NCBI GenBank assembly: GCA_021786375.1
Contig: JAJYNL010000077.1
Coordinates: 33,762 to 97,761, forward strand
Source of the DNA: Actinomycetes bacterium
GTDB lineage: Bacteria > Actinomycetota > Acidimicrobiia > Acidimicrobiales > Acidimicrobiaceae
DNA: 64,000 bases
Reading direction: 5' to 3'
Part shown: positions 26,646-35,477 of the stretch, one piece after another
How the letters are laid out: each line of letters begins with the position of its first letter
How positions within the stretch are numbered: the stretch's first letter is position 1
Notes under the pieces: model-generated
The model's input: the letters and a program-made list of their open reading frames with translations, nothing else
What the model was told of the DNA's origin: nothing
Databases searched by the model: none
Position numbers and translations under genes: made by a program

Positions 26646-26921
26646 TTGCGTCGCGAGCGGCTGCTTCTCAACCCGCGTATTTCCCTCAGGGAGGAGTCCT
26701 TCGGGGCCCTCTGCTACAATTTCTCGACGCGTGAACTCTTCCTGGTCAAGTCACGGCTGGTCCTGAAGCTGGCCGAACTCGCCAGGTGCGGTGTCGACCG
26801 ATCGGTGGCTGAGGCCACCCTTGGTGCTTCCCCCGAGGGCTTCGACCGGCTGGTCGAAGCGCTGCTGGCAAGGAAGGTCCTGCTGCTTGAAGAGGCGCCC
26901 GGAGGCCACCGCGATGAATGA
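26646..26921 (+). CDS. mftB: mycofactocin biosynthesis chaperone MftB
   Basis: A 91-residue PqqD-like RiPP recognition element that binds the MftA leader and presents it to MftC. The core PRISLREESFGALCYNFSTR matches the MftB signature in which an arginine- and glutamate-containing stretch precedes FGAL and an aromatic pair. I place the start at TTG 26646; GTG 26618 is also in frame and would overlap the mftA stop. The longer frame back to 26508 is mostly the shadow of mftA. It overlaps mftC by 8 bp (ATGAATGA), which implies translational coupling. Confidence 0.92.
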   Translation: MRRERLLLNPRISLREESFGALCYNFSTRELFLVKSRLVLKLAELARCGVDRSVAEATLGASPEGFDRLVEALLARKVLLLEEAPGGHRDE

Positions 26922-27993
26922 CTCCCTTGCCGCCGCCCTGCGCGCCGGACTGACGGCACCAATCTGTCTGACCTGGGAGCTCACCTACGGCTGCAATCTG
27001 TCCTGCCGCCACTGCCTCTCGGACTCCGGGTCCAGGGCGCCCGGGGAGCTAAACACCAACGAAGCGCTCGAGCTCATCGACACCTTTGCCGAAATGGGTA
27101 TCTTCTACGTAAACATCGGCGGTGGCGAGCCGATGATGCGCAGGGACTTCTTCTCTCTGCTCGAGCACGCCGTATCACGCCGGGTCGGGGTCAAGTTCTC
27201 CACCAACGGCACCTTCCTGGACGCCACTGCTGCGCGGCGCCTGGCCGGAATGGACTACGTGGACGTCCAGGTGTCGATCGACGGTCCAGACCGGGCCACC
27301 AGCGATGCCCTGCGGGGCCGGGGGTCGTTCGCAAAGGCGGTGGCGGCACTGGAGAATCTGGCCACGGCCGGCTTCGCCGATCCCAAGATCTCGGTCGTGG
27401 CCACCCGCCACAACGTCTCCCGCCTTGACGAGCTCGAAGAGATGGCCCGCGGTTTCGGGGCCAGCCTGCGCGTGACCAGGCTCCGCCCCTCGGGCCGCGG
27501 CGCGCAAAGCTATGCCAACCTGCGACCGACCCCCGAGGACAACCGGCACCTCTTCCGCTGGCTCTCCGAGCGTCCCCACGTCCTGACCGGCGACTCCTTC
27601 TTCCACCTCTCGCCGCTGGGTGATCCGCTGCCCGGCTTGAACATGTGCGGCGCCGGGAGGGTGGTGTGCCTGGTCGACCCGGTTGGCGACGTCTACGCAT
27701 GCCCCTTTACCATCCACCCGGACTTCAAGGCCGGGAATATCCGCGAAACGGGCCTTGCGGAGATTTGGCGCAGCTCGGGCCTTTTCACCAGCTTGCGGTC
27801 CGAGCCCGGCCCCACCGGCTGCTCGAGCTGCTCCGCTTATGCCTCCTGCCAGGGGGGCTGCATGGCGGCCAAGTTCCACACCGGATCCGGGCCGGCCGAC
27901 CCTGACCCGGAATGCGTGATGGGCCGGGCCGGTGCTACGGCGTCCACGGTGGTATCGATTCGTCCTCGGCGCGCAGCCGCGGCGACGCGTTAG
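26914..27993 (+). CDS. mftC: mycofactocin radical SAM maturase MftC
   Basis: A 359-residue radical SAM/SPASM enzyme. The SAM-cluster motif is C27-x3-C31-x2-C34 in GCNLSCRHC, followed by GGGEP at 69-73. SPASM cysteines occur in the C-terminal part (about 245, 263, 303, 306, 312, 316, 334). MftC decarboxylates the C-terminal tyrosine of MftA and then forms a carbon-carbon bond to the valine. A GGAGG at 26901-26905 precedes ATG 26914; a longer frame back to 26791 lies inside mftB and is ignored. The next gene begins about 8 bp after its stop. Confidence 0.96.
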   Translation: MNDSLAAALRAGLTAPICLTWELTYGCNLSCRHCLSDSGSRAPGELNTNEALELIDTFAEMGIFYVNIGGGEPMMRRDFFSLLEHAVSRRVGVKFSTNGTFLDATAARRLAGMDYVDVQVSIDGPDRATSDALRGRGSFAKAVAALENLATAGFADPKISVVATRHNVSRLDELEEMARGFGASLRVTRLRPSGRGAQSYANLRPTPEDNRHLFRWLSERPHVLTGDSFFHLSPLGDPLPGLNMCGAGRVVCLVDPVGDVYACPFTIHPDFKAGNIRETGLAEIWRSSGLFTSLRSEPGPTGCSSCSAYASCQGGCMAAKFHTGSGPADPDPECVMGRAGATASTVVSIRPRRAAAATR

Positions 27994-28001
27994 GCACGGA
28001 C

Positions 28002-29996
28002 TTGCCCGTCGGGTCCGCCGCAAGGCTCTTTGCCGCTGATCTGCAACTCGCAGGCCGGGTACTGAAGAGCCGTGCCTACTTCGGCCCCCACCCGACCAAC
28101 TTGAACCGGCGTGAGGAGTTCCGTCCCGCTTACGGTGAATACCTTGCGGCGCGGGCGGCGGGTGGTGCCGCACTGGTGGTGACGGAGGTGGCTTCGGTGA
28201 GCAGGGAGGACTGGCCGTATGAGTACGCGCCGCTCCTGCCCGCGGCCGCTTCCTCTCTCGCGGCCACCGCCTCGGCGGTGAGGGGCGAGGGCTCGCTGCT
28301 GGTGGCGGGGATAGGCCACGCCGGCGGCCAGGGCTCCTCCGCCCACTCCCAGCAGGTGCTCTGGGCCCCCTCCCCCTTTGCGGAGACCACCACCAACGAG
28401 CTCTCCGCCGAGCTGGAGGAGGAAGCCATCGAGGCGATCATCGCCGACTTCGCCACCGCCGCGGCATCGGCCGTCGCGGCCGGCTGCGACGGAGTCGAGT
28501 TGAACGCCGGCCAATTCTCCCTAATACGCCAGTTCCTCTCGCCATTGACCAACCAGCGGGGCGATCGCTGGGGTGAGGATCGTGCCCTGTTTGCCTCCGC
28601 CGTACTGGAGGCGGTCCGGCGCAGCGTTGCGGGCGGGGTGGTCGGCATGAGACTGTGCATCGACGAACTCGCCCCCTGGGCCGGCATCCTCCCACCCAGG
28701 GCGGCAGAGATCTTCGCCGACCTGGCGGACCGGGTGGACTACCTGGTCCTCGAGCGCGGATCGATCTACACCCACCACGCCACCTGCCCCGACTTCCACG
28801 CAGGCACCGCCTTCCTGGACGAGGCACTGGCAGAGTTCAAGGCCACTTGCCCCTTGGCGACTCCGCTCGCCCTGGTGGACGGACGCGTGACGGTGCGTGA
28901 AGCAGAGGAGATGCTCGCCACAGGAGAGGTCCAGCTCGCCGAACTCACCCGCGCACTGATCGCCGATCCCGAGGCTTTGGCCAGGCTGGCCGCCGGCGGG
29001 AGCGAGAGGCCGTGCGTCGCCTGCAACCAGGGGTGCCAGGTGCGGGATCCGCGCAACCCCGTGGTCACCTGCGCCTTCAACCCCGATGCCGGGCACGAGG
29101 CCGAGGCCAAGATGCGTGACGGGGTGGCAAGGGGTCGGGCTCGAGACAGCAGGCCGGCAGAGCTCCTGGTTGCCGGTGGCGGCTTGGCCGGCATGGAGGC
29201 CGCCCTGCACGCGACCCGCCTGGGCATAAGAGTCCGCCTTTACGAGGCTTCGGGGCAAGCGGGCGGGGAGCTGGCCCTACTCGCCGGGCACGGCCCCAAT
29301 CCTCGGCTGGCGCGGCTGCTCGAGTACTATCTGTCGGCCCTTGCCACGGCAAAGGTGGAGGTGAGGCTTTCACACCCGCTGACCTCCTCAGACCTCCTCG
29401 CGGCAGCCGAGGCCGGGAACCCGGTGGTGGTCGCGACCGGCGGCCTCTACCTGCCTCGTCCCTCGAACCTGGCGCGCCTGACCGAGAACGCCCCGGTGGG
29501 CTCCCCCCGGGTGGTGGGGGCGGCACAGGCCCTGCGCGAGCCGCCGCAAACCGGATGCAAGGTGGTTCTCTTCGACCCGACCGGCGGCCCGTGGGCCATG
29601 AATACGGTGGATGCCCTACTTACTGCGGGAGTTTCGCTGGCCCTGGTGACCCCCGACCGCCTCCCCGGCTCTCAACTTGCCCTCACCGGAGACCTGGTGC
29701 CTGCCGCGCAGCGCCTTGCCCGGGCCGGTGTTCCGTGCTTCACCGACACCACCGTGGCCGGGCTCACCTCCGGCGGAGTGTCGATCGAGGAGCGCTTCGG
29801 TCCCGGACGCCGGACGCTGGAGGCGGAGGTGGTCGTCGACTGCTCCCCGGCGGTAGCAGCAGGTGGCTGGCCGGAGCACAGGCTGATACGTCCGGCCGGG
29901 GACGCGCTCGCTCCGAGGGGATGGCAGGCCGCCGTGCTGGATGCGCGGCGAGCGGTGGCCACCTTGACCGCGGAGGTCGCCGATGGCGGCCTTTAA
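28002..29996 (+). CDS. OYE/FadH-type flavoprotein 1 of the mycofactocin system
   Basis: A 664-residue relative of 2,4-dienoyl-CoA reductase: an FMN-type TIM barrel (residues 1-350), a 4Fe-4S motif (PCVACNQGCQVRD, with a fourth cysteine in VVTCAFNP) and a C-terminal FAD/NAD(P) domain starting LLVAGGGLAGMEAALHA. Similar proteins beside mycofactocin genes are known as FadH/OYE family oxidoreductase 1, of unknown function. The barrel lacks the usual active-site pair: where FadH/OYE relatives have HGAHGYL or GSEGYL, this has NAGQFSL. Start TTG 28002 is inferred because homology begins soon after. It occupies the place where mftD usually lies. Confidence 0.88.
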   Translation: MPVGSAARLFAADLQLAGRVLKSRAYFGPHPTNLNRREEFRPAYGEYLAARAAGGAALVVTEVASVSREDWPYEYAPLLPAAASSLAATASAVRGEGSLLVAGIGHAGGQGSSAHSQQVLWAPSPFAETTTNELSAELEEEAIEAIIADFATAAASAVAAGCDGVELNAGQFSLIRQFLSPLTNQRGDRWGEDRALFASAVLEAVRRSVAGGVVGMRLCIDELAPWAGILPPRAAEIFADLADRVDYLVLERGSIYTHHATCPDFHAGTAFLDEALAEFKATCPLATPLALVDGRVTVREAEEMLATGEVQLAELTRALIADPEALARLAAGGSERPCVACNQGCQVRDPRNPVVTCAFNPDAGHEAEAKMRDGVARGRARDSRPAELLVAGGGLAGMEAALHATRLGIRVRLYEASGQAGGELALLAGHGPNPRLARLLEYYLSALATAKVEVRLSHPLTSSDLLAAAEAGNPVVVATGGLYLPRPSNLARLTENAPVGSPRVVGAAQALREPPQTGCKVVLFDPTGGPWAMNTVDALLTAGVSLALVTPDRLPGSQLALTGDLVPAAQRLARAGVPCFTDTTVAGLTSGGVSIEERFGPGRRTLEAEVVVDCSPAVAAGGWPEHRLIRPAGDALAPRGWQAAVLDARRAVATLTAEVADGGL

Positions 29997-31974
29997 GCGC
30001 CTCTTCTCCCCCATCGAAATCGGCCGAATGCACCTGGAGAACCGGATCGTCTTTTCCGCGCACCTGACCAACTTCGCGGTCGACGGGCTGCCCACCACGG
30101 CGCACGCCGCCTACTACGAGGCACGCGCCAGGGGCGGGGCGGGTCTAATCATCACCGAGGAGCACTCGGTCCACCCCAGTGACTGGCCGTACGAGAAGAT
30201 GATCCACGGCTTCCGCCCCGAGGTGCTGGTGGGATACCGGCAGATCACCCGGGCCGTGCATCGCCATCCGGCCAAGGTTATTGCCCAGATCAACCACAAC
30301 GGCCCCCAGGCGTCCTCCATGTACTCGCGCCTGCCGGTGCTCGGGCCGAGCCAGGTTCCCGACCCTCTCTTCCGCGAGGTGCCCAAAGAGGCCGGCGCCG
30401 CCGACCTTGCCGAGGTGGTAAGGGGCTACCAGCTGGTGGCGGCACGGGCCATCGAGGGTGGCTTCGACGGTGTCGAGCTGCAGTGCTCCCACTCATCGAT
30501 CGTCAGAGCCTTCCTTTCCCCCGCCTCCAACCAGCGTGAGGACGGATACGGGGGCGACCTTTGGGGGCGGAGCCGGCTTATGCGCGAGATCGTCACCGGA
30601 GTCCGCCAGGCAATCGGCCCTGACCCGGCGCTCGGGGTCAGGCTCTCGGGCGATGAGATGATCGAGGGCGGGACGGGACTGCAGGAAGCGGTCGAGCTGG
30701 CCCGGATGCTCGAGGCCGAGGGAGGCATCGACTACATCAACACCTCCATCGGAGTTGCCACCGCGTCGCTTTACACCATCGAGGCCTCGATGTCATTCTC
30801 CCCGGGATACGCCCTGTTCATCGCCTCCGCCATACGCAAGGCGGTCAACCTTCCCGTAGTGGGCGTCGGCCGCATCAAGGATCCCCTGCAGGCGGAAAAG
30901 GCACTGGCCGCAGGCCACTGCGACCTGGTGGGAATGGTCAGGGCCCAGATTGCCGACCCGGACCTGGCCGCCAAGGCGCGCACGGGCCGCACCCGCGATA
31001 TCCGCCTCTGCCTCTCATGCAACCAGGAGTGCGTCGGGAGGGTGGGGATGAACCGCTGGCTGGGCTGCATCGAGAATCCCAGCGCCGGGCGGGAAAGCCT
31101 CGTGCCGCGAGCACCGGTACTGCGCGCCTCGGCGCCAAAGGTAGCGGTGATCGGCGCGGGACCGGCGGGGTGCCAAGCCGCCATAGCCCTTTCCAGGGCC
31201 GGAGCGAGCGTGGCGCTGGTGGAGGCCGCCGAGCAGCTTGGAGGCCAGCTCGCCTTGGCCGGCCGGGTCGCCTCGCGTGCCGAGTTCTGGGACCTCGTGC
31301 GCAATCAGCGCAACGAGCTGGCCGCGCTGGGCATCGAGCCGGAACTCGGTCGGGCGGTCGGTCCCGATGACCTGGGGCTGCTCGGCGCCGACGCCGTGGT
31401 GGTGGCAACCGGATCCCGCGATGTTACGCCCGGGTGGGCCATGGAGGACGGTGTGCGCAGGATGCGGATTGTCTCCGCCCGCCAGCTCATGACCCGGTCG
31501 CTCGGCCTTCCCAGCGGAGCCAAGGCCGTCGTCTACGACGAAGTCGGCTTCCACCAGGCGACCTCGGCCGCCGAACTCCTCTGGGAGATGGGGGCCGAGG
31601 TCCACTTTGCCACTCCATTGCTGGTCGCCGGGCAGGACCTCGGAATAACTCTCGACTACGAGACTTTCCGTATGCGCGCCGCGGCGCACGGGGTCGAATT
31701 TCACACCGCCCTCATAGCCACCGGCGCCGGAGCCCGGTCCGCCACCTTCGTCAACCATCTTGACGGCGGCGAGTTCGAGCTGGAAGCGGACCTTCTGGTC
31801 CTTTCCCTCCACGCCACGGCGGATGACTCCCTTTACAAAGTGGCACGCTCCAGCGGGATCCCGGCGCTACGCATCGGCGACGCGCTCAGCCCGCGGCGGG
31901 CACACGCCGCGATCATCGAGGGGAATTTGGCGCCTGAGCGCGTAGCCGAACTCCTGCAGGCGGCCCGGCCATGA
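29983..31974 (+). CDS. OYE/FadH-type flavoprotein 2 of the mycofactocin system
   Basis: A 663-residue paralogue of the preceding gene, overlapping it by 14 bp. Barrel motifs are HLTNFAVDGLP, AQINHNGPQASSM and QCSHSSIVRAFLSPASNQR. The iron-sulfur segment is LCLSCNQECVGRV with a later cysteine in WLGCIENP, and the FAD domain begins VAVIGAGPAGCQAAIALSRA. It keeps one histidine (QCSH) where its paralogue has none, so the two are probably not redundant and may form a heteromer. The likely role is electron transfer between a flavin, an Fe-S cluster and a nicotinamide or mycofactocin partner. It is coupled by an ATGA overlap to the ETF-alpha gene. Confidence 0.9.
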   Translation: MAAFKRLFSPIEIGRMHLENRIVFSAHLTNFAVDGLPTTAHAAYYEARARGGAGLIITEEHSVHPSDWPYEKMIHGFRPEVLVGYRQITRAVHRHPAKVIAQINHNGPQASSMYSRLPVLGPSQVPDPLFREVPKEAGAADLAEVVRGYQLVAARAIEGGFDGVELQCSHSSIVRAFLSPASNQREDGYGGDLWGRSRLMREIVTGVRQAIGPDPALGVRLSGDEMIEGGTGLQEAVELARMLEAEGGIDYINTSIGVATASLYTIEASMSFSPGYALFIASAIRKAVNLPVVGVGRIKDPLQAEKALAAGHCDLVGMVRAQIADPDLAAKARTGRTRDIRLCLSCNQECVGRVGMNRWLGCIENPSAGRESLVPRAPVLRASAPKVAVIGAGPAGCQAAIALSRAGASVALVEAAEQLGGQLALAGRVASRAEFWDLVRNQRNELAALGIEPELGRAVGPDDLGLLGADAVVVATGSRDVTPGWAMEDGVRRMRIVSARQLMTRSLGLPSGAKAVVYDEVGFHQATSAAELLWEMGAEVHFATPLLVAGQDLGITLDYETFRMRAAAHGVEFHTALIATGAGARSATFVNHLDGGEFELEADLLVLSLHATADDSLYKVARSSGIPALRIGDALSPRRAHAAIIEGNLAPERVAELLQAARP

Positions 31975-33014
31975 CCGCGCCCTGCGAAGTGCTGATCGTG
32001 GCTGTCGGCTGCGAGCCCGGCCGCAGCCTTTCCGCCATCACGGGCCAGGGCGCGGATTGCCTGGTCCTGCCGGCACGACTCCGAGAGGGCCGGAGAAGGC
32101 CGGCGCCGGCGGCCGGCGAGGGAGATCCGACGCTCTCGCTACTGTGGGCCGAGCCCCCCGGGCAGCGCCAGCTGGCGCTGATGCTCGCCGAGGTGGCCCG
32201 CCGCCTTGGAGCGCGCACCGTGATCCTGGCAGGATCCTCCGACGCAGTCGAGCTGCTCGGACACACTGCAAGAGCACTGGAGACACCGGTTATCGGCGAG
32301 GTGGTCGAAGTTCGCGGCCGGGTTATGCGCACCGCCGAGGCCGATGGAGTCCAGCTCGGCTATCCCCTGGACTCGACCCGGGGCGTGGCCCTTTTCCACG
32401 TGCCCGAGCGCGAAGCGGCGCCGTTGGCCAAGGGGGCGACAAGTTTGCGGCCTGCGCCCGGCTCGGTCAGAATCCGAGCCGGGCGCAGGACCGCCGCCTG
32501 GATTACCGGGCATCGAGGCAGGCTGGGCAGCGGACCTATCGTGATCCAGCCCATTCCCACCTCACTGAGCACGCGCGAGATCGTGCAGATCCAGGCTACG
32601 GGGCGTGCCAGGCAACTTGGGGAATCTCTTGTGGTGTTGGCGGCCGGGGCGGGACTCGGCCAAGCCGGGATTGTGGCCATGCTGGATGCGGCGGCCACAA
32701 AGCTCGGAGCCTCCTTCGGGGCCACGCGGGTCGTGACCGATGCCGGTTGGGCACCCGAAGAGGTCCAGATCGGAACCACGGGCACCACCGTCTCACCTCT
32801 CCTGTACGTGGCCATCGGGATCTCAGGCGCCCCACAACACACCGGCGGCCTCGAAGCGCCTGGCCGGGTGATAGCGGTCAACACCGACCCGGCGGCCCCG
32901 ATATTCGGCCTCGCAGACCGGGCCATCCTCGCCGACGGCCCCGCCGTGGTACAGGAGCTATGGGAACTTGCCCAAGGAGATGGAGGTGCCCATGACGGCG
33001 ATCGAGGGCGGTAA
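31971..33014 (+). CDS. electron transfer flavoprotein alpha subunit (FixB-like), mycofactocin-associated
   Basis: A 347-residue ETF-alpha. The C-terminal FAD-binding domain is clear: VVTDAGWAPEEVQIGTTGTT, then AIGISGAPQHTGG and AVNTDPAAPIFGLAD, matching the canonical order. The N-terminal half is shortened and diverged compared with housekeeping ETF-alpha. Its beta partner is three genes downstream rather than adjacent. With FixC-, FixX- and ETF-beta-like neighbours it completes a FixABCX-type set. A 16-bp perfect hairpin lies within the gene at 32451-32489. Confidence 0.92.
   Translation: MTAPCEVLIVAVGCEPGRSLSAITGQGADCLVLPARLREGRRRPAPAAGEGDPTLSLLWAEPPGQRQLALMLAEVARRLGARTVILAGSSDAVELLGHTARALETPVIGEVVEVRGRVMRTAEADGVQLGYPLDSTRGVALFHVPEREAAPLAKGATSLRPAPGSVRIRAGRRTAAWITGHRGRLGSGPIVIQPIPTSLSTREIVQIQATGRARQLGESLVVLAAGAGLGQAGIVAMLDAAATKLGASFGATRVVTDAGWAPEEVQIGTTGTTVSPLLYVAIGISGAPQHTGGLEAPGRVIAVNTDPAAPIFGLADRAILADGPAVVQELWELAQGDGGAHDGDRGR
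32451..32489. other. 16-bp perfect hairpin inside the ETF-alpha gene
   Basis: Bases 32451-32466 are exactly complementary to 32474-32489, with a 7-base loop (TCAGAAT). The stem is almost pure GC and would be very stable in the mRNA. There is no T-run after it, so it is not a standard intrinsic terminator, but it could slow transcription or translation and set the ratio of upstream to downstream operon products. Confidence 0.6.
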
Positions 33015-34320
33015 CGCAGCCTACTTCGATGCGGTGGTAGTGGGTGCCGGTCCCGCTGGGAGTGCCGCGGCCCTGGTGCTCGCGCGCGGTGGCGCCAAGG
33101 TCGCCCTGCTGGAGCGAGGAACGGAGCCGGGATCGAAGAACCTCTACGGCGGAGTGATCTATCCAGCCATCCTCGCCCAGCTCATACCGGACTACCTCGA
33201 AAGTGTTCCGATCGAGAGGCGAATAACCCGGCGCATCACCATGCTGGTGGATGATGGACGCGCCACGTGGCTGGCCCATGACAACCCCTCCTGGGGCGAC
33301 CCGGCGGCCCCTAACGCGTTCACGGCCTACCGCCCGGCCTTCGACTCCTGGCTGGCCGGGCTGGCAGTGGCGGCCGGAGCAACCCTGCTTCCCTCCACCA
33401 CCGCCACCCGACTGGTCCGCGACGCATACGGGCACGTGGCCGCAGTTGCAACCGACCGCGAGGGCCCGCCGCTGCGAACCAGGATGGTAATTGCCGCCGA
33501 TGGTGCCAACTCGTTCCTGGCCAGACAGGCCGGCCTAATGAAAGGTGCCGGGGCCGAGGGCTACACGCTGGGCGTGAAGCGGGTCCTGGGTCTCGGGGCG
33601 GAGGAAATCGAGAGGCGCTTCAACGTCGCCTCCCCCGGCGAGGGAGTGGACATCGAGATACTGGGCTGCACTGGCGAAGTGCCCGGTGGCGGCTTCCTCT
33701 ACACCAACTCCGAGACCGTTGCGGTGGGGTTGGTGCTGTCGCTCACCGGGCTGGCCGCCACTAAGAGCCGGCCGGAGGAGCTGCTGGAGCGCCTGCAGCG
33801 TCATCCCAGCATCGAGCCCTTACTGCACGGCGCCGAGCCGTTGGAATACGGGGCTCACTTGATCCCCGAAGCCGGCTTCTCGCACTGGCCGCGGCTGGGG
33901 TCCAAGGGCCTCCTGGTCGCCGGCGACGCGGCCTTCGCCTGCCTGGCGGCGGGGTTGTGGCTCGAGGGAGTCAACTACGCCATCGCCAGCGGCGCCGAGG
34001 CGGGACGAGCGGCGCTGGCCGAGTTCGACTCCCACGGGGCTGCCGACGCGGCGGCGGTCTACGCCTCGGCCATGGAGGCGTCCTTCGTGGGCATCAACCA
34101 CCGCCGCCTTCGCCACGCTCCTCGGCTGGTCATGTCGAGGGCGACTCAGGTCGGCCTGCCACGATTCGCCAACCATCTGGCTTCGGAGATCTTCAGCGTC
34201 CGGGACCCCGAGCCCAAGCCCGGCCTGGCGCGGGCGGCCTACGCCGCCGCCCACAGATCCGGAGTTTCGCCGCTTGGGGCCGGGGCCGCCGTGCTCCGCG
34301 CGCTAAGAACGTTCGGATAG
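32992..34320 (+). CDS. FixC-like FAD-dependent oxidoreductase (ETF:quinone oxidoreductase type)
   Basis: A 442-residue flavoprotein. The Rossmann motif VVVGAGPAGSAAALVLARGG and the KNLYGGVIYP segment are typical of FixC/ETF-QO proteins, as is the late FAD motif LLVAGDAAFACLAAGLWLEG. These enzymes accept electrons from ETF and deliver them to quinone, or in FixABCX take part in electron bifurcation at the membrane. I chose ATG 32992 because GGAGGT lies 4 bases upstream; it overlaps the ETF-alpha gene by 23 bp. The ferredoxin-like subunit that is a domain of ETF-QO is supplied by the next gene, as in FixC plus FixX. Confidence 0.92.
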   Translation: MTAIEGGNAAYFDAVVVGAGPAGSAAALVLARGGAKVALLERGTEPGSKNLYGGVIYPAILAQLIPDYLESVPIERRITRRITMLVDDGRATWLAHDNPSWGDPAAPNAFTAYRPAFDSWLAGLAVAAGATLLPSTTATRLVRDAYGHVAAVATDREGPPLRTRMVIAADGANSFLARQAGLMKGAGAEGYTLGVKRVLGLGAEEIERRFNVASPGEGVDIEILGCTGEVPGGGFLYTNSETVAVGLVLSLTGLAATKSRPEELLERLQRHPSIEPLLHGAEPLEYGAHLIPEAGFSHWPRLGSKGLLVAGDAAFACLAAGLWLEGVNYAIASGAEAGRAALAEFDSHGAADAAAVYASAMEASFVGINHRRLRHAPRLVMSRATQVGLPRFANHLASEIFSVRDPEPKPGLARAAYAAAHRSGVSPLGAGAAVLRALRTFG

Positions 34321-34325
34321 TTGCC

Positions 34326-34679
34326 ATGCCCAGGATTACCGACACTCCCAACTCGAAGCTGAATTACCGGCAGGCCACCGAGCCTCCTGAGCCGGGGCCC
34401 GGCATCGACTTGGACCAGGAACTAGGGGGGGTCGAATTCAGGATCTCAACCCGCCCACACATCACCCTGGACAACCGGGTCTGCGCAGGCTGCACCGCCA
34501 GGAGGTGCCTCAACGCCTGCCCGGCCCGCCTCTTCGTGGAGACCTCCGCGGGCGAAATAATCTTCAACTATGAGAACTGCTTTGAGTGCGGCACCTGTTA
34601 TCTGGTCTGCGGCCATGAAGGCGCCCTGAGCTGGAACTATCCCCCGGGAGGTTACGGTGTCCGCTTTCACAGAAGCTGA
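34326..34679 (+). CDS. FixX-like ferredoxin
   Basis: A 117-residue ferredoxin-like protein, 5 bp after the FixC gene. Two cysteine groups are present, CAGCTARRCLNACP at about residues 53-66 and CFECGTCYLVC at about 84-94, enough for one or two 4Fe-4S clusters. In FixABCX the FixX subunit carries electrons out of FixC. The true start is ATG 34326; a longer frame back to 33957 lies inside the preceding gene. The N-terminal 40 residues are proline- and acid-rich. Confidence 0.9.
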   Translation: MPRITDTPNSKLNYRQATEPPEPGPGIDLDQELGGVEFRISTRPHITLDNRVCAGCTARRCLNACPARLFVETSAGEIIFNYENCFECGTCYLVCGHEGALSWNYPPGGYGVRFHRS

Positions 34680-34709
34680 TGCGCCCTACTCCATGTCCGG
34701 GAGCGCGTG

Positions 34710-35477
34710 ATGGACGGCCTGGAAGCGTTGGTGATCCTGCACGGGCGCGGCAATGGGGAGGCGGCCGCACTGAACGCGGGAGAGCTGAACGCCCTTGCGT
34801 GCGCACGCACCCTTTGCGGCCTGGGAGGCTTCGCGGTTGCGAGCCTGGGAGGTACCGAGGCAGTGGTGCGGGAGGCGGTCGCTTTCGGAGCCAGGCGAGC
34901 GTTCCTGCTCATACCCGAACAGGGGGACGCCGCCTTCCGCAGCGCGGCCGAGGTTACCGGGCTCGTCCGGCTGGAAGGCTTCCGCTTTGCCTTTTGTGCC
35001 GACCGTGCCCGCAACGGCGACGGCGCCCTATTCGGAACCTGCCTGGCCGGCGAGTTGGGCTGGGAGATCGTACATGGAGCCGTCGCCGTGGGCAACGAGG
35101 ACGGCGCCCTCGCCATCGAACGTGCCGCCGGTGGCCAAGGCGAGGTGATCCGGGCCGATCCGCCGCTGGTGGTGACGTTCACCCCGGGTGCAGGAGAACC
35201 ACGCGCTCCGCTGGCCGGAGTGCTGCGTGCCGCTTCCGTCACCATCGAAGTGATTCACCTGACATCAACTATCCCCGGACCGGAGCCCAAGCCCCTCCGC
35301 TTCCAGGCGGCAGCGCCGACGCACCTTCTCCAACCCCCCGAGGGGGTGTCCGTACGGGCACGGGTCGCCTCGATGAGCGGGCGGGCGCGAGCCTCGGCGC
35401 CGGAACCCGAGGCACTCGACCCGCGCCAGGCCGCCGCGGAGATCCTTGCGGCAATCCGTGAGGCGCTCGGGCGATGA
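34710..35477 (+). CDS. electron transfer flavoprotein beta subunit (FixA-like), mycofactocin-associated
   Basis: A 255-residue ETF-beta homologue. The family pattern is visible in LNAGELNALACARTL, GTEAVVREAVAFGARRAFLL and RNGDGALFGTCLAGELGW, the last matching the DGDTAQVGPxLAExLG region that contacts AMP or a second flavin. The C-terminus (APTHLLQPPEGV, then DPRQAAAEILAAIREAL) is unusual for ETF-beta. GTG 34707 and ATG 34710 are adjacent possible starts; GGGAGC lies just upstream. The stop overlaps the mftE start by 4 bp, which ties this electron-transfer set to the biosynthetic operon. Confidence 0.88.
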   Translation: MDGLEALVILHGRGNGEAAALNAGELNALACARTLCGLGGFAVASLGGTEAVVREAVAFGARRAFLLIPEQGDAAFRSAAEVTGLVRLEGFRFAFCADRARNGDGALFGTCLAGELGWEIVHGAVAVGNEDGALAIERAAGGQGEVIRADPPLVVTFTPGAGEPRAPLAGVLRAASVTIEVIHLTSTIPGPEPKPLRFQAAAPTHLLQPPEGVSVRARVASMSGRARASAPEPEALDPRQAAAEILAAIREALGR

